Source of the DNA: Nannochloropsis oceanica | Taxonomy: Eukaryota > Sar > Eustigmatophyceae > Eustigmatales > Monodopsidaceae | Direction of reading: 5' to 3' | Length of the DNA stretch: 64,000 bases | NCBI GenBank assembly: GCA_004519485.1 | Contig: CP038133.1 | Location: 310,001 to 374,000, forward strand | Shown here: positions 54,532-64,000 of the stretch, piece after piece | Position numbering within the stretch: position 1 is the stretch's first letter | How the letters are laid out: each line of letters opens with the position of its first letter | Notes under the pieces: model-generated | Told to the model about the DNA's origin: nothing | The model's database searches: none | Seen by the model: the letters and a program-made list of their open reading frames with translations, nothing else | Translations under genes and position numbers: made by a program

Positions 54532-55239
54532 CTACTCGTAAACAGGCCCCTCATAGGTGCAAGGCTGGATTACATCCTTTCCCTCCGGAATAAAGCCCAC
54601 CGACACCGAATTCACACAGTGCCGCTCATCAGGAGGCGGGTTCCCGAATCCCTCATTTCGGAAAACATGGCCCAAGTGTCCATCGCACTCCGAGCACAGA
54701 ATCTCGCAACGGAAGCCATCCGAATCACGCTGCTCATATACGGCATCCTTGATGTTGGTCCAAAACCCGGGCCATCCACACCCACAGTCAAACTTCATCG
54801 CCGAGGTGTACAAAGGAGTCTTGCATCCCGTGCAGACGTACGTTCCCTTGGCTGTGTGATCGTCCCATCCACCCTTTGCCATGTTCACCTTACGAGGCTC
54901 GGTAGCCTTGCGACGGAGCACCTTGAAGGCCGTGGGCGAGAGAATTTGCTTCCATTCGTCCTCGGTTTTAATCTTGGTCAAGGCAGGCTTAGTAGCCAGA
55001 TTAGTGGCCGGGTCCGGCGCTGGTGTCCCACCAAACATGCGGGTAAAGAGCATTCGAGGCGCACCGGCAGTGCGCTTACGGGAGATAGCGGCGTTGGCCG
55101 ATTGGGCGGCTTGCGTGAAGAGGAAAGCTTTGGAAGCGGCAGCTGGCACAACAAATCCGCTGGCTCCGCGAGTAGACAACACGGCGATCTGAACGAGGCT
55201 GAGCGTCGTTATGGTAAAAGTGGGGGGGAAAGCCCGCAT
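54532..55239 (-). CDS. MSRB: Methionine-R-sulfoxide reductase B, probably plastid
   Basis: Reduces methionine-R-sulfoxide in oxidised proteins. The MsrB domain covers the last 140 residues: GTYVCTGCKTPLYTS and LCSECDGHLGHVF supply the four zinc cysteines, GCGWPGFW is the substrate pocket, and RHCVNSVSVGF holds the catalytic Cys. Possible resolving Cys are the pair in DCGCGWP. From the ATG at 55239 the N-terminus is hydrophobic (FTITTLSLVQIAVLS), then RGASGFVVPAAASKAFLF. That is a signal peptide followed by an A-S-G-F motif close to the ASAFAP rule for secondary-plastid import. An in-frame upstream ATG at 55353 adds 38 His/Pro-rich residues and would hide the signal peptide, so I reject it. 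235 residues. Confidence 0.92.
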   Translation of the reverse strand: MRAFPPTFTITTLSLVQIAVLSTRGASGFVVPAAASKAFLFTQAAQSANAAISRKRTAGAPRMLFTRMFGGTPAPDPATNLATKPALTKIKTEDEWKQILSPTAFKVLRRKATEPRKVNMAKGGWDDHTAKGTYVCTGCKTPLYTSAMKFDCGCGWPGFWTNIKDAVYEQRDSDGFRCEILCSECDGHLGHVFRNEGFGNPPPDERHCVNSVSVGFIPEGKDVIQPCTYEGPVYE

Positions 55240-55934
55240 GCTCTGTATGGTAAATATTGTCGATGTGGATGTATGGAAAGGAGGGTGAGCAAGAGACGGA
55301 GGTCGCCGCCTGCAGTGCGGGTGCGGCCGGGCACTTGTGCAATGCAATGGCATCTACTCAAAGATTGAAGGTGCAATGGTCTTCCCAGGCAAATGCAGTC
55401 ATGTGATTGGGACGACACAAACATAAAAAATGACGCGTCGAAATTATCTGCCGTCAGCGCAGAATCCACCTTGGGTAACATCCCATCTCCGTGCGGCCAA
55501 GCCAATTATGGCTTCACTAGCAGTCATCAAGCGTTCCTTCAATTGCAAGGATGGCAAATGTGCCATGACATGAAGAGTGGCATCCAAGGGCGTCTAGGAA
55601 TAGGCTCAGGCAACGACGATGAGGCTGAAGACCGTGTCAGTAGCAGGTGAAGTCGACGGCATGGCCAAGGTCAGTATCCTGCTCCTCGGTCGTTCCCATC
55701 AGAACGCGCCACCGACCTGTGCTTGAGCTTGTGGGCTTTTGTGAACAGATTGTGATGAATCGAAGTTCTGATCGTGTCGTCAGACCTGCTCGATATCACG
55801 GTCTAGCGATGAGCGAGCGATAGCAAGCAAAAAAGGGAGGTACTGGGGACGACGACCTCGCAAAAGCAGGATACTAATGCCCCAGATTGGACACTTACAC
55901 CCACCCGAAATATGCGCACACGTACAGACAGAGA
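55240..55934. promoter_or_regulatory. Divergent region, MsrB / PNPase
   Basis: 695 bp with both promoters. No further gene is recognised. Confidence 0.35.
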
Positions 55935-58900
55935 ATGCTAAGGATTCGACGCTCCGTGGGCATTGCATGCGTCGAAGCTGTGGGCAGGTATTTGTTGCTT
56001 CGAAAGATGCCGTTAGCGCCACCATCCATAAGAGTAGTCGCCTCCGCATGGCCCACACCCCATGCTCCCAACGCCGCCAGCCTGCGCTTTTCCTCCTCCA
56101 ACCATAGGCAAGGCTCCAGCCAGGTTCGGTTAGAGAACGAACCTTTGTGCCGCGTGGCCGCCGTGGTTGATTACGGCAACCCTTTACAAAACCTGGTCTT
56201 GGGAACGGGCGTGCTGGCCAGGCAATGCGACGGATCGGCAGTGGGCCGGCAAGGGGGCTGCTTGGTCCTGGCCACAGCGGTCAGTGACCGGGGTTCTTCA
56301 GGGGCTGGGGACGATTTTTTGCCCTTAGTGGTGGAGTACCGGGAGAAGGCGCATGCATTTGGACGCATCAATCGAAGCGTGAATCGACGGGAAGGTGCGC
56401 AGTCAGATCAGGAAATTTTGGCGTCGCGGGTGGTGGACCGCGTCATCCGTCCCTTGTTCCCCGAGGGCTATATATATGACACGCAAGTGGTGACAACGGT
56501 CGAATCGACGGACCGGCAGAATGATTTGACGGTGCTAGCTGTCAATACTGCCTCCGCGGCATTGACAGTCTCAGACATTCCTTGGGACGGGCCCGTGGGG
56601 TGCGTGCGTGTGGGCATGACGGCCAAGGGCAAGCTTTTGATTAATCCTACTGAGGATCAAATGCAAGAGTCAAGATTGAACCTTTTGTACGCCGGCAATG
56701 AGAAACGTACGCTGATGATCGAGGCGGGTGGGGACCAAGTACCCGAGATTGAAATGGTGCGAGCCTTGAAATTCGCACATTTTCACTGCGGTGCCATCAT
56801 CCAAGCTCAAAAGCAGCTAGCTGCACAAATCGGTGCGTCCAAGCGAGTGGTGTCACCAATATTACCATCGCCTATCATGTGGAGTCGAGCAGAGGAGGTG
56901 GGATATCAAAAGGCTGTGGCTCTTTTTTCCGACATGAAGTTGAGCAAAAGCGATCGGAGCCGGGCCGAGGGTGCTTTACATGGGGAGATCCGTACGGCGT
57001 TGAAATTGGAAGTCCCCGATTGCCATGAGCTGGCTCCTGCCATGTGTTCAGATAAGATTCTGCGGAGAGGACTTCGAGACGCGGCCTTGGGGAGCCGTCT
57101 CCGGTGTGACGGGCGTAAATTTACGGAGCTAAGGAGGATTTCTTCGGCCGCAGACGTGCTGCCATCGGTGCATGGCTCGTCTGTTTTTACAAGGGGAGAA
57201 ACTCAGGTGTTGTGTGCCGTGACGTTGGGCTCCGAGGACGACGCCATCAAGGCTAGGTACACGGACGAGGACGAGGTGCCGGGGAAGAAAGCCTTCCTCC
57301 ACTACGACTTCCCCCCATACAGTGTCAATGAGACAGGCAAGGTCTTTGGAAGCAACCGTCGCATGGTCGGTCATGGTGCCCTGGCCGAACGCGCCATCCT
57401 CCCCGTTCTTCCCTCCTCGGATGTGTTCCCCTACACAATTCGAGTGACGAGTGAAGTAACTGCCTCCAATGGTTCTTCATCCATGGCCTCGGCTTGTGCG
57501 GCTTCTCTTGCGTTAATGGATGCCGGTGTACCTGTCAAAGCCGCTGTAGCCGGGGTGTCGATTGGGTTGCTTAGCCCGCCTGGGAATGGAGCGGAGGAAA
57601 GAGAGGTAGCTGTTGCAGCAGGGGAGATGATTAGGGAGGGAGGCGAGCAGGAAGCATCTACTGCTACCGCTGATACCGGCGCTCCGGCTACTGCGGCGGG
57701 GGGTGGAGAAGAAGAAGAAGAAGAAGAAGAGGAGGAGGAGGAGGAGGAGGAGGAGAGGAATAACAGTGACGATCGCGTGGTGGGAAAACTACCGAGCAAG
57801 GCGCGACTGATCGTGGATATACTGGGGACAGAGGATCATTATGGTGATATGGATTTTAAAGTCGCTGGGACCTCGGCGGGCATTACGGCCATGCAGCTGG
57901 ATATCAAGCTCGTGGGGGGCGTGCCTCTCGAGACGCTGTGCGAGGGTATTCATTTGGCAGCGAGGTCTCGGAGGCAGATTTTGGCATTTATGGGCAAGAC
58001 TATTATGGAGCCACGGGCGACGCTGAAGGCCTCGGCGCCGGGGATGGAGGTAGTCAAGTATTCGTTTGAACAGCATAAGGACATTTTCACCTTGGAGAAT
58101 CGGCGGTTGGTTGAGGATGAATATAATGTGCGTTTATCGTTTCCGGAGCGGGGGAAGGTGACAGTGTTTGGGCGGGATCCGAAGAAGGTGGCTGAGGCGC
58201 ATCGGCACGTACAAGAGCTCGTGGCAGACATCCAGGAAGGTGAGATTTACACGGCCACGGTCGTGGAGGTTAAGGACTTCGGTGCCGTATTAGAGGTGCT
58301 CCGGGGAAAGGAGGGTTTGATGCATATGTCGGAGATCTCTCACCATAAGGCGGGCAAAATGCCTGTGGAAATGCTCGCGGTGGGTCAACAGGTGAAGGTC
58401 AAATGCACGACCGTCGACCGGACCCGAGGATTGATCAAACTTTCACGCAAGGCTTTGCTAGACCCTAAGAATCCTGACGATTTGAAACCCGATTTTAATG
58501 CGGCAGGTTTGCTGCTGAAAGTGCCCGTGCCACCCGGGACGTCATTTACGCACGTAGATATGCGCAAAGCACGGTTGCGTCGCGAAGCTGCGGAAGCAGA
58601 GGACAAAGACAAGAACGGCGGTGGAAGAGGTGGGGCCAGAGAAGGTGGAAGGGGTCCGGGGGCCGGGCGAAAGTCTCGTTGGCCAACAGTAGAGGAGGAC
58701 AAAAAGCAAGGTTCGTTGCTGGTGTTGGACGGAGAGAGCATGACAGGCAGGAATTCGACGGCGGAGAGGAGAGAACGGGTACACCGGGAGCGAAGGACAC
58801 GCGCGACCACTGTGAGGAGGGTCAAGCCAGAGGAAGGAGATGGGGTTGGTACAGCAGGCGAGGCACGGATCGCCGCACGGCGGCATAGCAGTGGGGTGGT

Positions 58901-59066
58901 CTCTTTGACTTCGACTCCGTCCGCTGCTTCCTCGTCGTCGTTATCGTCATCATCAGCGCCTCGCGGGCGGAGAAAAGCGACTTTCGAGAAGCCCTTGGCG
59001 GTTGAAAAATCAGAGATTGTTAATGAAGCTGCGGTGCCTGCACAGGAGAAAGATCCTACCGCGTAG
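55935..59066 (+). CDS. PNPT1: Polyribonucleotide nucleotidyltransferase (PNPase), organellar
   Basis: Phosphorolytic 3'-5' exoribonuclease acting in mitochondria or plastids. 1043 residues in one exon. The first ATG of the frame is 55935, with an Arg/Ala/Ser presequence (MLRIRRSVGIACVEAVGRYL). Domains in order: RNase PH 1 (about 75-210, with VEYREKAHAFGRI and VVDRVIRPLFPEGY), the helical linker, RNase PH 2 (about 380-690, with LRCDGRKFTELR, HGSSVFTRGETQ, FPPYSVNETGK, GSSSMASACAASLALMDAG, LGTEDHYGDMDFKVAGT), KH (about 717-760) and S1 (about 768-838, with GEIYTATVVEVKDFGAVLEV). A run of about 19 Glu at about 592-610 interrupts RNase PH 2 before the EDHYGDMDFK catalytic segment. A basic Gly/Arg-rich tail of about 180 residues follows S1. 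Confidence 0.95.
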   Translation: MLRIRRSVGIACVEAVGRYLLLRKMPLAPPSIRVVASAWPTPHAPNAASLRFSSSNHRQGSSQVRLENEPLCRVAAVVDYGNPLQNLVLGTGVLARQCDGSAVGRQGGCLVLATAVSDRGSSGAGDDFLPLVVEYREKAHAFGRINRSVNRREGAQSDQEILASRVVDRVIRPLFPEGYIYDTQVVTTVESTDRQNDLTVLAVNTASAALTVSDIPWDGPVGCVRVGMTAKGKLLINPTEDQMQESRLNLLYAGNEKRTLMIEAGGDQVPEIEMVRALKFAHFHCGAIIQAQKQLAAQIGASKRVVSPILPSPIMWSRAEEVGYQKAVALFSDMKLSKSDRSRAEGALHGEIRTALKLEVPDCHELAPAMCSDKILRRGLRDAALGSRLRCDGRKFTELRRISSAADVLPSVHGSSVFTRGETQVLCAVTLGSEDDAIKARYTDEDEVPGKKAFLHYDFPPYSVNETGKVFGSNRRMVGHGALAERAILPVLPSSDVFPYTIRVTSEVTASNGSSSMASACAASLALMDAGVPVKAAVAGVSIGLLSPPGNGAEEREVAVAAGEMIREGGEQEASTATADTGAPATAAGGGEEEEEEEEEEEEEEEERNNSDDRVVGKLPSKARLIVDILGTEDHYGDMDFKVAGTSAGITAMQLDIKLVGGVPLETLCEGIHLAARSRRQILAFMGKTIMEPRATLKASAPGMEVVKYSFEQHKDIFTLENRRLVEDEYNVRLSFPERGKVTVFGRDPKKVAEAHRHVQELVADIQEGEIYTATVVEVKDFGAVLEVLRGKEGLMHMSEISHHKAGKMPVEMLAVGQQVKVKCTTVDRTRGLIKLSRKALLDPKNPDDLKPDFNAAGLLLKVPVPPGTSFTHVDMRKARLRREAAEAEDKDKNGGGRGGAREGGRGPGAGRKSRWPTVEEDKKQGSLLVLDGESMTGRNSTAERRERVHRERRTRATTVRRVKPEEGDGVGTAGEARIAARRHSSGVVSLTSTPSAASSSSLSSSSAPRGRRKATFEKPLAVEKSEIVNEAAVPAQEKDPTA

Positions 59067-59741
59067 GAAGAGCACTAAAACACAGGATGAAAGGGACAAA
59101 GTAAAGCAAAGCACCAGTAATCTTTCGAACTTGTGATGGGCCAAAGCAAGTAATCATTGTAAAAGCAAAATGAAATGCCCTCAAGCCAAAAGAAAAAAAA
59201 TGTTTTACATTTATTAATTGATTCAGTCTCTGACACCAGGAAAATTTTGGTTTGTTTGCTTGGGTGGGTCGGTGCGTGGATGGGTGGGCGCATGGTGGAG
59301 GGTGCTCTTGATCCTCGGCTTGGAATTTGGAATGGCAGAGGAGGAGGTTGATTCGTTTTGCCGCATTTTTTTTGCGCGGGAAGCCACCAAAGGCCTTCCC
59401 GCGGCATGCTTTGCCAGCGGGTAGTCTGGTCTGTAACTCATGGCCTTGCCTTCTCATCCTTTATTTGAGACCAATAAACAACGGTCATCTCCCTCGCGCT
59501 CGCCACCGTGTGTATCAGACGTCCCATTGCGAGTGTGTTACCTTCTCTTTCCTTTGCCTATGGCCTTAATACTGCCCGCCAAGAGTGCAAGCCCGCCCCC
59601 CCCCTTGCCCCATAACCACCACGACAATCCCCAGGGCTTTGTCCTACTCCGCCACTATGGTAGGTCCTCGTTCTCGCCACCCAAGTCACCATTCCCACCG
59701 TTCCTTTCCCGCACAGTGGCTTTTTCTTCCCTCCACACATA
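59067..59741. other. Intergenic region, possible ASF1 5' UTR intron
   Basis: Between PNPase and ASF1 on the same strand. An ATG|GTAGGT donor at 59657-59664 and a CCCGCACAG acceptor near 59716 could remove a short 5' UTR intron. No gene is seen. Confidence 0.4.
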
Positions 59742-60750
59742 ATGGCGCTCGTAAACTTGACCAACATCGTGGTGCTGGACAACCCCACCAGCTTCACGAA
59801 CCCCTTCACATTCGAGGTCACCTTTGAGTGCGTGCAAGAGCTCGAAGACGGTATGTGGCTTGGTGGTATGTGTGTGTGTCAGAGGGGAGGGGGGTTGTAA
59901 TATTTTGAGTAGAGACAATCTCGTGGGAACGGAGGGTCTTCCTTCAGGGCAGGACTTTTCCCTGGTTCCCTTCGAGCCCACGCGTGTGCAACCCTCTCTC
60001 TATCCAGTTGTATCTCTTTTAAGCAAGCACTACATGTCGGTTCTGCCGCTTTCACCATCTTGTCCTCATTTCCTACCCACCCAACCCTCAGACTTGGAAT
60101 GGAAGGTGCTCTACGTTTCATCGGCGGAAAATGCGGAGCAGGACCAGGTACTGGAGGAAGTGATGGTCGGCCCCGTGCCCGTGGGTGTGAACAAATTCGT
60201 GCTGCAATCGGAGCCCCCGGACGTGAGTCGTATTCCCGAGGAAGACATCATCGGCGTGACCGTCATCCTCATAACCTGCTCCTACCGCGAGCAAGAATTT
60301 GTCCGCGTCGGCTACTACGTCAACAACGAGTACGCGGAGGCATTTGATCCTGAAAACCCTCCACGGCCCGTGGATCTGGGAAAGCTGGTGCGTAACATTC
60401 TTGCTGACAAGCCACGTGTTACGCGCTTCCCGGTCGACTGGGGCCTGGGTGCGGGGGTGGAAGGCGGGCAACAACCGCAGGTCACGGAGGAGGAGGCGGC
60501 CGCGGAGGGGGTGGTGGATTTCGACGCGCTGGACCAGCAGGCTGGGGATGAGGACGAGGAAGAGGAAGGCGGGGAGGACGGAGACGGGGACGAGGATCGG
60601 GACGTGGGGGAGGAGGACAGTGACGAGCCCGGGGGGTTGCATGAGGGGGGGGCGATGGACATGGAGATGGTGTCGCCCGCTTTTAAAGGCTCGGTGGCAC
60701 GGGGAGACAGCATGTCAGAGTCCCCCCCTCTTTACGCGGCTTCATCGTGA
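59742..60750 (+). CDS. ASF1: Histone chaperone ASF1
   Basis: Binds the H3-H4 dimer and hands it to CAF-1 or HIRA. Two exons, 59742-59850 and 60092-60750, joined in phase (G|AC; GTATGT...CCCTCAG), 255 residues. The Ig-like core is near textbook: MALVNLTNIVVLDNPTSFTN, FTFEVTFECVQELEDDLEWK, LYVSSAENAEQDQVLEEVMV, GPVPVGVNKFVLQSEPPD, ITCSYREQEFVRVGYYVNNE. The B-domain partner groove segment (PPRPVDLGKLVRNILADKPR) and FPVDW are also present. After about residue 165 the tail is very acidic (Asp/Glu/Gly), as in yeast Asf1. It looks complete. Confidence 0.96.
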
Positions 60751-61244
60751 CTTATTTGTCGCTGAAGCTGAAATGTACGAGAGCGAAGAGGAAATGATTA
60801 GGAGAACGAAGAGAGAAGAGATGAAAAGTAGTGTTGGGACGAGAGGAAAGCTGAAGATGATGTGGTCGGCGTGTTTATATCAGGGAGAGAAGAAGAAACC
60901 GAAAGTCAGAAGGAAAAAAGGGTAAAGAAATGTGATGGGATAGTGTGACAAGAAGGAAAGATGAAGGACATTTGTGTGCGGATCAGACAAGCAAGAAGAG
61001 TGCAGGAGATGGGAGAGGCACGTGCCGTACCCGAAATTGCAGCTCATGACAACGAACGGCTCACCCATCAAGAGTAAAGAATAGAACCGTGTGTGTAATT
61101 TCTTACCACATCTTAAACGTATGCGTGTCATTGGCTATCTTTCTTCGTCTTCGTCTCACCACCTCCGTCCCAACCCCCGACCGCGCGATTTGCTCCTCAA
61201 CATCGACTCCCCGGTTTCCCACTTTGCTTCTCCTCCAATGCATT
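60751..61244. other. Intergenic region between converging genes
   Basis: 3' flanks of ASF1 and the TPR-Aha1 gene. Nothing else is recognised. Confidence 0.45.
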
Positions 61245-62727
61245 CTATAAGGCCTGATATTCCGTCATGAATTGCTGCAACTTCTCCCTCACCATCTGCT
61301 GCAGACCCGCGCTGGAACTCTTGACATAAGCGTTTATTAGCGGCCTTGCCTCAGGCGGAGTCAGCTGGTCAACCTCCAAAAGCGTATCATACTCGTCGTC
61401 ATTATCCGGCGTCACATCCGGGTATTTCAACGTCCCCTTCGCCTTCCCCCCCCCCAAAAGCCCAATCTCCCACTCCAGAGTAAACACAAAATCAAACAAA
61501 TACTTTTTCTTTCCCCTAACAAACGTGACCGACGCATCCCCCTCGAGCCCCGTCACCTTCTTCACATCAAATCTCCCCCCTTCCTCTACCCCCGCACCCA
61601 CACCTTCCCTCGGAACTGAAAAACACACCTCCGATAGCAGCTCCTGTAATCGGCCCGTCGCCCACTCGGTCATATTCCGCTCCTCGAAAGTTCCCGCATA
61701 ATTCCACGCCGAGCCCGCCGTACCCTCCCCGCCGACCCCGCCGCCCTCCGGCATTTCGATCTTCTTCGGGGCGATATCGCCTATTAAGCGCCGAGCCTCC
61801 TCCGAGAGCGTGTTGTTAAAATAGGTTGTCTTTCGCCCATCCTCGAGAACCTTGTACCCTCGCATGGCTTCCGCTTTGATTATTACGTCTTCCTCCCCAC
61901 TATTATCCTCCTCACCCAAGCCCCCTCCCGCCTCCCCTTCCTTCTTCTTTGGCTTCTTCTTTTTGCTGCCGGTATGTCCTGGTGCCGCCAGGAGGAGGCT
62001 GCTATTGCTTGTGGTGGTGGTCGTCGTCGTCGTTGTCGCCGTTGCCGGAGTTGTAAATGGTGGAGGGGATGGTGTTTTGGCAGCTTCCTCTGCGAGTTTT
62101 GCAGCTGCAGCCTTGGCCTTGGTTGCACATTCTCGAAAACTTCGGTTGCCGGGATCAAGTTCCATTCCTTTTTCAAAAGCGTCCACGGCCGACTCATGTT
62201 CCCTGCGCGCGTTGTGTGCTTGTCCCTTCCGGTAGTACGCCTTGCTGTATTTTGGATCGATCTCGATGGCCTTGCAGGCGTCTGCGAGTGCTGAGTCAGT
62301 GAGATTTAGACCAAGGCGAACAGCAGCTCGGTTTGCAAACAAGACGGCATCGGGCTTAATGGCAATGGCCTTGTCATAGAGAAGTTCTGCCTCGGGCAGG
62401 TTGCCCGCGGCAAAAATACCCCTGTTCAGTAGTTCAGTTGGTAGGAAAACGCAAAGAGGAATGTGCGTGTGATGTGAGTCCGAGTGCATGAGGCTGACTT
62501 TCACTCCTCCCACTTTTGCCATTGCGTCCTATACATGGGTCTGAGCGACACATGGGTAGCACCCGCAAATTCAGCCTCCTCCCTCTCTCTCCTTCCTCCC
62601 CACCCTATCTCTACCTTGCTCGATTCTTGATTTCCTCGACAAGCGCGAGCTTGCTCTCTTCTGTGTCTGGGTGCGCGTCCAGCACATCTGAGTGTCGTCC
62701 ACCGAGGATGGCACTGTTCTCGAACAT
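61245..62727 (-). CDS. TPR protein fused to an Aha1 N-terminal domain (Hsp90 co-chaperone)
   Basis: Two exons, 62727-62615 and 62421-61245, joined AG|G in phase (GTAGAG...GAACAG), 429 residues. The junction restores the first TPR helix: EEIKNRARGIFAAGNLPEAE. Residues about 28-150 form three TPRs (AELLYDKAIAIKPDAVLFAN; LADACKAIEIDPKYSKAYYR; AVDAFEKGMELDPGNRSFRE), a set typical of clamps that hold the EEVD tail of Hsp70/Hsp90. A Ser/Thr/Lys-rich linker follows. Residues about 270-410 match Aha1-N, the domain that binds the Hsp90 middle segment and speeds its ATPase: AWNYAGTFEERNMTEWATGR, VKKVTGLEGDASVTFVRGKK and FDFVFTLEWEIG. Animal Aha1 has no TPRs and carries a START-like C-domain that is absent here. 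Confidence 0.87.
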
Positions 62728-63104
62728 GGTGGTGGCAGGACGCTGTGGCGGAGCCCAAGTTGCCAGCCAGTTACGGCGACGATCTGGTGTGATGTGGGTG
62801 GGCGATGACGATAAGCGTTTGCTGACAGGGGGAAAGGATGAATGCGCACATATGAGAAACGGCAGCCGCTCAAGAACAAATAGCGAGAGGACCACCTACA
62901 TAGTCGTTTTGAAGAGTATTTCTCTGTCAAGTGGTGTGTAAAGTATATAATTTGTGCGTGGAACAAACACGAGTTTCTGGAATAAGCTGCCAATCCGCTT
63001 GCGGTGGCGAAAGGTGAGAGAAACGAGTCAGGGCACGAGCAGCAGCCCTTCGTGTTGGTGTGTACACTTGTTTATTTTCATTTCTTGAAAGCAACGATAA
63101 ATCG
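62728..63104. other. Intergenic region
   Basis: 5' flank of the TPR-Aha1 gene and 3' flank of the SNARE gene. Nothing else is recognised. Confidence 0.4.
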
Positions 63105-63764
63105 CTATGGAATGGCCTGGTCGAGGATGAGGAGGGCGATACAAAGGACAAAGACGAATGTGAGCATGGTCTGACTCGCCTTGCTGTTGCGGTCGAGCGT
63201 CGAAAGGAGCTCGTGGTTTGCCTGGCCCACATTGTTGTGTGCTCCGCGCGCCGCCTCATGTATCTCCTCGACCTGATCCTGCTGCTCAAGAAGCTTGCCC
63301 GTGAAGAGGCCTAATAGCTGCGAGAGTTCCAGCATCTTGCCTTCCATCATTCTGTGTGCGGGAAGAATAAACATGATCATGTAGGTGGGAGGTTAAAATC
63401 GGCATTTTGTAAAGGTCAAATATCGATGAAAAAAAGAATCAATCATTAAAACAATCAATCGATCAATCTTTGTGAATACGCCAGAAGGCTTTTGCCTCGG
63501 AGTCAGAAAGCTGAATGTGAGGAGTGTACGTTTCTCTTATGATAATCGGGATGCACCCATACATAAACCTATGATTTCCTAACCAGCATATGCCACTCTT
63601 TTCTACACGCACCGGACGTCTTCTAGCTCGTTGTTGAGCCGCACTGTTAGCACTCGATTCTCCTGCGTGAGCAAAACCTGCCGCTGCTGCTGCTCCTGGC
63701 GGTTTCTCCCTTCTTCTCGTGCTGCCACTCGCCGCGTAAAGGCTTCATCTTCTTCCACCTCCAG
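63105..63764 (-). CDS. STX18: Syntaxin-18/SYP81/Ufe1-type Qa-SNARE, last two exons
   Basis: ER target SNARE for retrograde Golgi-to-ER vesicles. The last exon is 63351-63105; the one before is 63764-63613, with a GTGCGT donor and a CACACAG acceptor joining CG|A in phase. Together they read TQENRVLTVRLNNELEDVRM, then the SNARE helix MLELSQLLGLFTGKLLEQQD, EEIHEAARGAHNNVGQANHE, and a C-terminal anchor TFVFVLCIALLILDQ. Spacing and tail match plant SYP81 and animal syntaxin 18. The acceptor CAACAG at 63765 shows that further exons lie upstream. I could not resolve them between 63765 and the window end, so the N-terminal Sec39/Dsl1-binding region is not seen. Confidence 0.85.
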
Positions 63765-64000
63765 CTGTTGGGTGGAGGGAGAGGAGGAGGGCAGGTAAGT
63801 GGTAGCTTCAATACAATCAGTCAAGTATCATCCTGTCGAAAGGGTCATAATCACCGCATGGAGCTGCTGATGAGGAATGATTTAGATGTCGGTCGCGAAT
63901 GAATGAACTTATCACATTTATCCATAAATGACAGTCATACTTCAGGAACGACGAACCTTGCTTTGTGTCAAGACTGGCTGTGCTTTCCGTTGACGGCTTA

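Noticed and set aside
55240-55353. N-terminal extension of MsrB
   Set aside because: It would bury the signal peptide behind 38 His/Pro-rich residues.
1-64000. tRNA, rRNA or snRNA genes
   Set aside because: I looked for tRNA B-box-like words and common snRNA/5S starts on both strands and found none convincing. A covariance-model scan would be decisive.

Overview
This window is nuclear DNA from a compact eukaryotic genome, most likely a photosynthetic stramenopile such as a eustigmatophyte alga (Nannochloropsis/Microchloropsis type). That assignment is inferred from gene style, not from a marker gene. The genes are densely packed on both strands. Introns are short, mostly 80-500 bp, with GTRNGT donors and pyrimidine-rich CAG acceptors. 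Several proteins carry signal-peptide-like or presequence-like leaders suited to organelle import, and several sequences look plant-like (EB1 N-terminus, organellar-type HisRS, METTL14 with DPPW, SYP81-like SNARE). Serine, glutamine, alanine and proline runs are common. No tRNA, rRNA, CRISPR array or bacterial operon was seen. Many gene ends were rebuilt here by matching splice phase, so the exon coordinates are sequence-based predictions.

Layout. 0-13 kb: an incomplete type II membrane protein; a large Ser-rich protein ending in CEP192/SPD-2-like ASH domains; a polyQ C2H2 zinc-finger protein; an FAD oxidoreductase divergent from an organellar-type histidyl-tRNA synthetase. 14-26 kb: a secreted subtilase with a tail of six Cys-rich modules, four of them almost identical; a TMEM53-like hydrolase; a palindromic repeat; a decayed Helitron/PIF1-type helicase; a secreted protein made of three Cys-rich repeats. 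26-38 kb: METTL14, ornithine aminotransferase, SmB/SNRPB, a Dus1 tRNA-dihydrouridine synthase fused to an ASCH domain, and NEDD1. 39-42 kb: a gene-poor island with a second decayed helicase, a 1.1-kb purine-rich tract and a TTATC satellite. 42-64 kb: a four-TM protein, IPI3/WDR18, a sirtuin fused to a NUDT22-like Nudix protein, a single-pass membrane protein, an EHD-like GTPase, EB1, MsrB, PNPase, histone chaperone ASF1, a TPR-Aha1 co-chaperone, and the 3' part of a syntaxin-18/SYP81 SNARE.

Most genes are conserved eukaryotic housekeeping genes with no sign of operon logic. Three microtubule-nucleation or plus-end proteins (CEP192-like, NEDD1, EB1) occur in one window. The best candidates for undescribed biology are three domain fusions (Sir2-NUDT22, Dus1-ASCH, TPR-Aha1N), the recently expanded protease repeats, and the unassigned secreted Cys-rich protein.
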